From contig DHAE01000029.1 in the NCBI GenBank assembly GCA_002397315.1, positions 1-24,648 on the forward strand: a stretch of 24,648 bases of DNA. Direction: 5' to 3'. Positions 23,061 through 24,648 of this stretch are shown in pieces (within the stretch, counting starts at the first letter, position 1; every line of letters starts with the position of its first letter). Under the pieces are notes generated by a model. It was given only the letters and a program-made list of their open reading frames with translations, was not told where the DNA came from and searched no databases. The DNA comes from Comamonadaceae bacterium UBA4962. Its GTDB lineage: Bacteria > Pseudomonadota > Gammaproteobacteria > Burkholderiales > Burkholderiaceae_C. Position numbers and translations under genes: made by a program.

Positions 23061-23603
23061 ATGCCAACGATCACCGCTCACGTTTTCATAGCCATCAGCC
23101 TGGACGGCTACATCGCCCGGCGCGATGGAGACATCGCCTGGCTCTTGCAGCGCGACGATCCGACGGAGGACCATGGCTACCCGGCGTTCATCGCGGACAA
23201 AGGTGCGATCGTGATGGGTCGCGGCAGTTACGAGAAAGCACTGACCTTCGACCGATGGCCTTACGACCTACCTGTGGTGGTACTGTCCAGGCAACTGGTC
23301 GATGCCCCCGTTCCCGAAGCGTTGAAGGGCAAGGTCCGGTTTTCCAGTCGCACGCCCAAGGAAGAGATGCAGGCGCTGGCTCTGCAGAACGTACACCGCG
23401 TGTATGTCGATGGAGGCCAGGTGGTCCAGTCGTTTCTGCGCGACGGGTTGATTGCCGACATGGTGATCACCACCGTCCCCGTGTTGATCGGCTCGGGCAG
23501 GCCACTGTTTGGTGCGCTATCCCGCGACATAGATCTGAAGCTGGTGTCCAGCCGCAGCTTCCCTTCGGGTTTGGTGCAATCCACCTATCGGCTGGCGCCA
23601 TGA
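23061..23603 (+). CDS. Dihydrofolate reductase-like protein (RibD C-terminal domain family)
   Basis: This 180-residue cytoplasmic protein has the RibD_C/DHFR-like fold and probably binds NADPH. Family features are the opening TAHVFIAISLDGYIARRDGDIAWL, then KGAIVMGRGSYEKAL, and near the C-terminus VHRVYVDGGQVVQSFLRDGLIADMVITTVPVLIGSGRPLFG, the typical nucleotide-binding strand and GSGxxLF motif. Members of this family are usually stand-alone reductases of unknown substrate and are not true folate enzymes. The ATG has no separated ribosome site. The stop overlaps the downstream TetR start (ATGA), so the pair is translationally coupled. Codon use is less GC-rich than upstream genes, suggesting acquisition. 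Confidence 0.9.
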   Translation: MPTITAHVFIAISLDGYIARRDGDIAWLLQRDDPTEDHGYPAFIADKGAIVMGRGSYEKALTFDRWPYDLPVVVLSRQLVDAPVPEALKGKVRFSSRTPKEEMQALALQNVHRVYVDGGQVVQSFLRDGLIADMVITTVPVLIGSGRPLFGALSRDIDLKLVSSRSFPSGLVQSTYRLAP

Positions 23604-24190
23604 CCCGCCCACGTGGGCGCCCGAGGCACGGGAAGGGCATGACGCAGGACGATATTCTCGCCACTGCGCTGACGCTGCTGGATGAGAGTGGAGGGCACGG
23701 CTTGACGCTTCGCACCCTGGCCGCACGGCTGGGCGTCACGCCGATGAGCCTTTACCACCACGTTGGCGATCATGCCGGGTTGCTGCGCGCGCTGTCGGAC
23801 CGAGTGTACGCGGAAGTCATGGAAGCAGTGGGGGAGTCGCCGGACCGTCGGGCAGAAATCCAGGAGCTGCTCTTTCGCTACTACCTTGCCGTAGGCCGCC
23901 ATGCCCAGCTCACACTGGCGATCTTCACGACACCGGAAGCCTTTGCAGGAGTGACCCGCCAGATCACCGACCGCCTGACAACCTTGCTTGCCGGGATCAC
24001 GGCCGAGCCCATCCTGTGGCGAGACATTCTGGTTGACCATGCGCATGGCAGCGGCCTGGCCCTTGCCTCGGCCAGACATGGGCAGACCCAGACGCTGCAG
24101 GAGCAATATCGACTGGCCCTCGATCGTCTGCTGGATCACCTGGCGGAAAAGGGACGCGTCGGCACATCTGCGCGTGCCGACGTTGCCTAG
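23600..24190 (+). CDS. TetR-family transcriptional regulator
   Basis: This 196-residue regulator has an N-terminal helix-turn-helix, DDILATALTLLDESGGHGLTLRTLAARLGVTPMSLYHHVGDHAGLLRAL (about 17-65), a textbook TetR DNA-binding domain. The C-terminal helical ligand domain (residues 70-190) has no recognisable specificity signature. It overlaps the reductase gene by 4 bases. The perfect palindrome in front of the pair is the probable operator, so it would repress its own operon until a ligand binds. Base use resembles that of the reductase and differs from the nrt genes. Confidence 0.92.
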   Translation: MTRPRGRPRHGKGMTQDDILATALTLLDESGGHGLTLRTLAARLGVTPMSLYHHVGDHAGLLRALSDRVYAEVMEAVGESPDRRAEIQELLFRYYLAVGRHAQLTLAIFTTPEAFAGVTRQITDRLTTLLAGITAEPILWRDILVDHAHGSGLALASARHGQTQTLQEQYRLALDRLLDHLAEKGRVGTSARADVA

Positions 24191-24469
24191 AGCGTGAATA
24201 GAGCTTCCGGGTTTTCAAAACCAACAGGAATACTGGACACCAACAAAATTACTGAGTGGTATAATGGACGTTGTTCTGGTCTGGCGGCCACTCCACCGTA
24301 CCGCCACCAGAAAGCTCTGCCCGGAGAAACACCACCTCGCAGAGATATGGCGACTTCCGTCGCACGGCGGACCTGCTGAGCTGCAGATTCCCCGACTGTC
24401 CAGAAGCTCACGCGGGCCGGTTTCGACCTGCGTCATTGAGTGCTCCAGATCCCAAATACCGCCATTTCC
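24191..24469 (+). ncRNA. Intergenic region with extended -10 promoter and hairpin series (RNA candidate)
   Basis: No convincing gene is seen. GGTTTT-C-AAAACC (24210-24222) is a perfect palindrome shortly after the tetR stop. TGGTATAAT (24257-24265) is a perfect extended -10, predicting a start near 24272. Directly downstream come a hairpin 24275-24311 (TCTGGT-ct-GGCGG with CCGCC-ACCAGA), one at 24315-24344 (CTCTGC with GCAGAG), a stem-loop at 24350-24363 (GCGAC-TTCC-GTCGC) and CTGC/GCAG at 24373-24386. This could be an untranslated leader for the gene at 24470 or a separate small RNA. No terminator with a T-run was found. Confidence 0.3.
24257..24265 (+). promoter_or_regulatory. Extended -10 promoter
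   Basis: TG-G-TATAAT is a perfect extended -10 element in an AT-rich patch. A TGGACA (24234-24239) lies 20 bases upstream, too far for a normal -35, but extended -10 promoters need little -35 contact. The transcript would begin near 24272. Confidence 0.5.
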
Positions 24470-24648
24470 ATGGGCAAGTACGTCGTTTCGCCCGCGACAC
24501 ATCCGACCGACTGCGGCCGCTTCCGAGCCTCCTTCGCGCTCCATCGCTCTGCCAGCGGCGGCAGCTACTGCCGCGTGTTCCGCTTCGACAAGACATTCGC
24601 CTCGCGCGAAGCCGCCCGGCTCTTCGCCGTCACCCAGGGCTGGCTGCA
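24470..24648 (+). CDS. Small hypothetical protein, truncated by the window end
   Basis: An open frame starts at ATG 24470 and runs off the right edge after 59 codons. It begins MGKYVVSPATHPTDCGRF and continues with RASFALHRSASGGSYCRVF and RFDKTFASREAARLFAVTQG. The pattern of an N-terminal GKYxVSP, alternating hydrophobic strands and a helix with AAxxFAxxQGW resembles small (about 70-80 residue) uncharacterised proteins of Burkholderiales, though this is an impression from memory. Codon use returns to the C-ending style of the genome. No ribosome site is clear before the ATG. Function is unknown. Confidence 0.6.
   Translation, partial: MGKYVVSPATHPTDCGRFRASFALHRSASGGSYCRVFRFDKTFASREAARLFAVTQGWL

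Noticed and set aside
24187..24411. Short open frames on both strands between tetR and the terminal gene
   Set aside because: None has a ribosome site or a recognisable family, and the stretch instead contains a promoter and hairpins.

Overview
The window is high-GC bacterial chromosome. Gene content and protein flavour point to a betaproteobacterium of the Comamonadaceae, probably Acidovorax or Paracidovorax-like; this is inferred from family resemblance and no search was run. I found no tRNA, rRNA, CRISPR array, insertion sequence or phage gene. Most of the window is core-type chromosome.

Layout. 1-2334: etfB, then an MscS-type channel, both on the minus strand. 2335-4166: an MFS exporter and a divergent HxlR-family regulator share a small control region with three copies of one operator half-site. 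4249-6052: a class II histone-deacetylase-like amidohydrolase and an ECHDC3-like crotonase homologue form a tight minus-strand pair. 6095-10168: a MoxR ATPase, a DUF58 protein and a TgpA-like membrane transglutaminase form the familiar plus-strand module, followed by an MltB-type lytic transglycosylase. 11611-13035: a secreted GH43 glycosidase with a C-terminal arabinose-binding trefoil domain. 13160-18639: two solo LivK-type binding proteins, a DUF2242-like lipoprotein, a small heat-shock protein with a sigma-32-type promoter, and tsaD.

The most informative region is 18826-22927: nasT (an ANTAR antiterminator) followed by nrtA-nrtB-nrtC, an ABC importer for nitrate. The 354-base gap between nasT and nrtA reads as a complete nitrogen-control region. 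It has two NtrC-like sites, a near-consensus sigma-54 promoter, two RNA hairpins with A-x-x-G-x-x hexaloops just after the predicted +1, and a very strong intrinsic terminator before nrtA. The likely logic is an AND gate: NtrC/sigma-54 senses nitrogen limitation and starts the transcript, and NasT lets it pass the terminator when nitrate or nitrite is present. No nitrate or nitrite reductase gene follows in the window, and no NasS sensor is adjacent.

The right end (22928-24648) has a different base composition. A two-gene cassette (RibD/DHFR-like reductase plus TetR regulator, overlapping by 4 bases) sits behind a perfect AT-rich palindrome that covers a probable leaderless promoter. Next comes a 279-base gap with an extended -10 promoter and several consecutive hairpins, a possible structured RNA. 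The window ends inside a small hypothetical gene.
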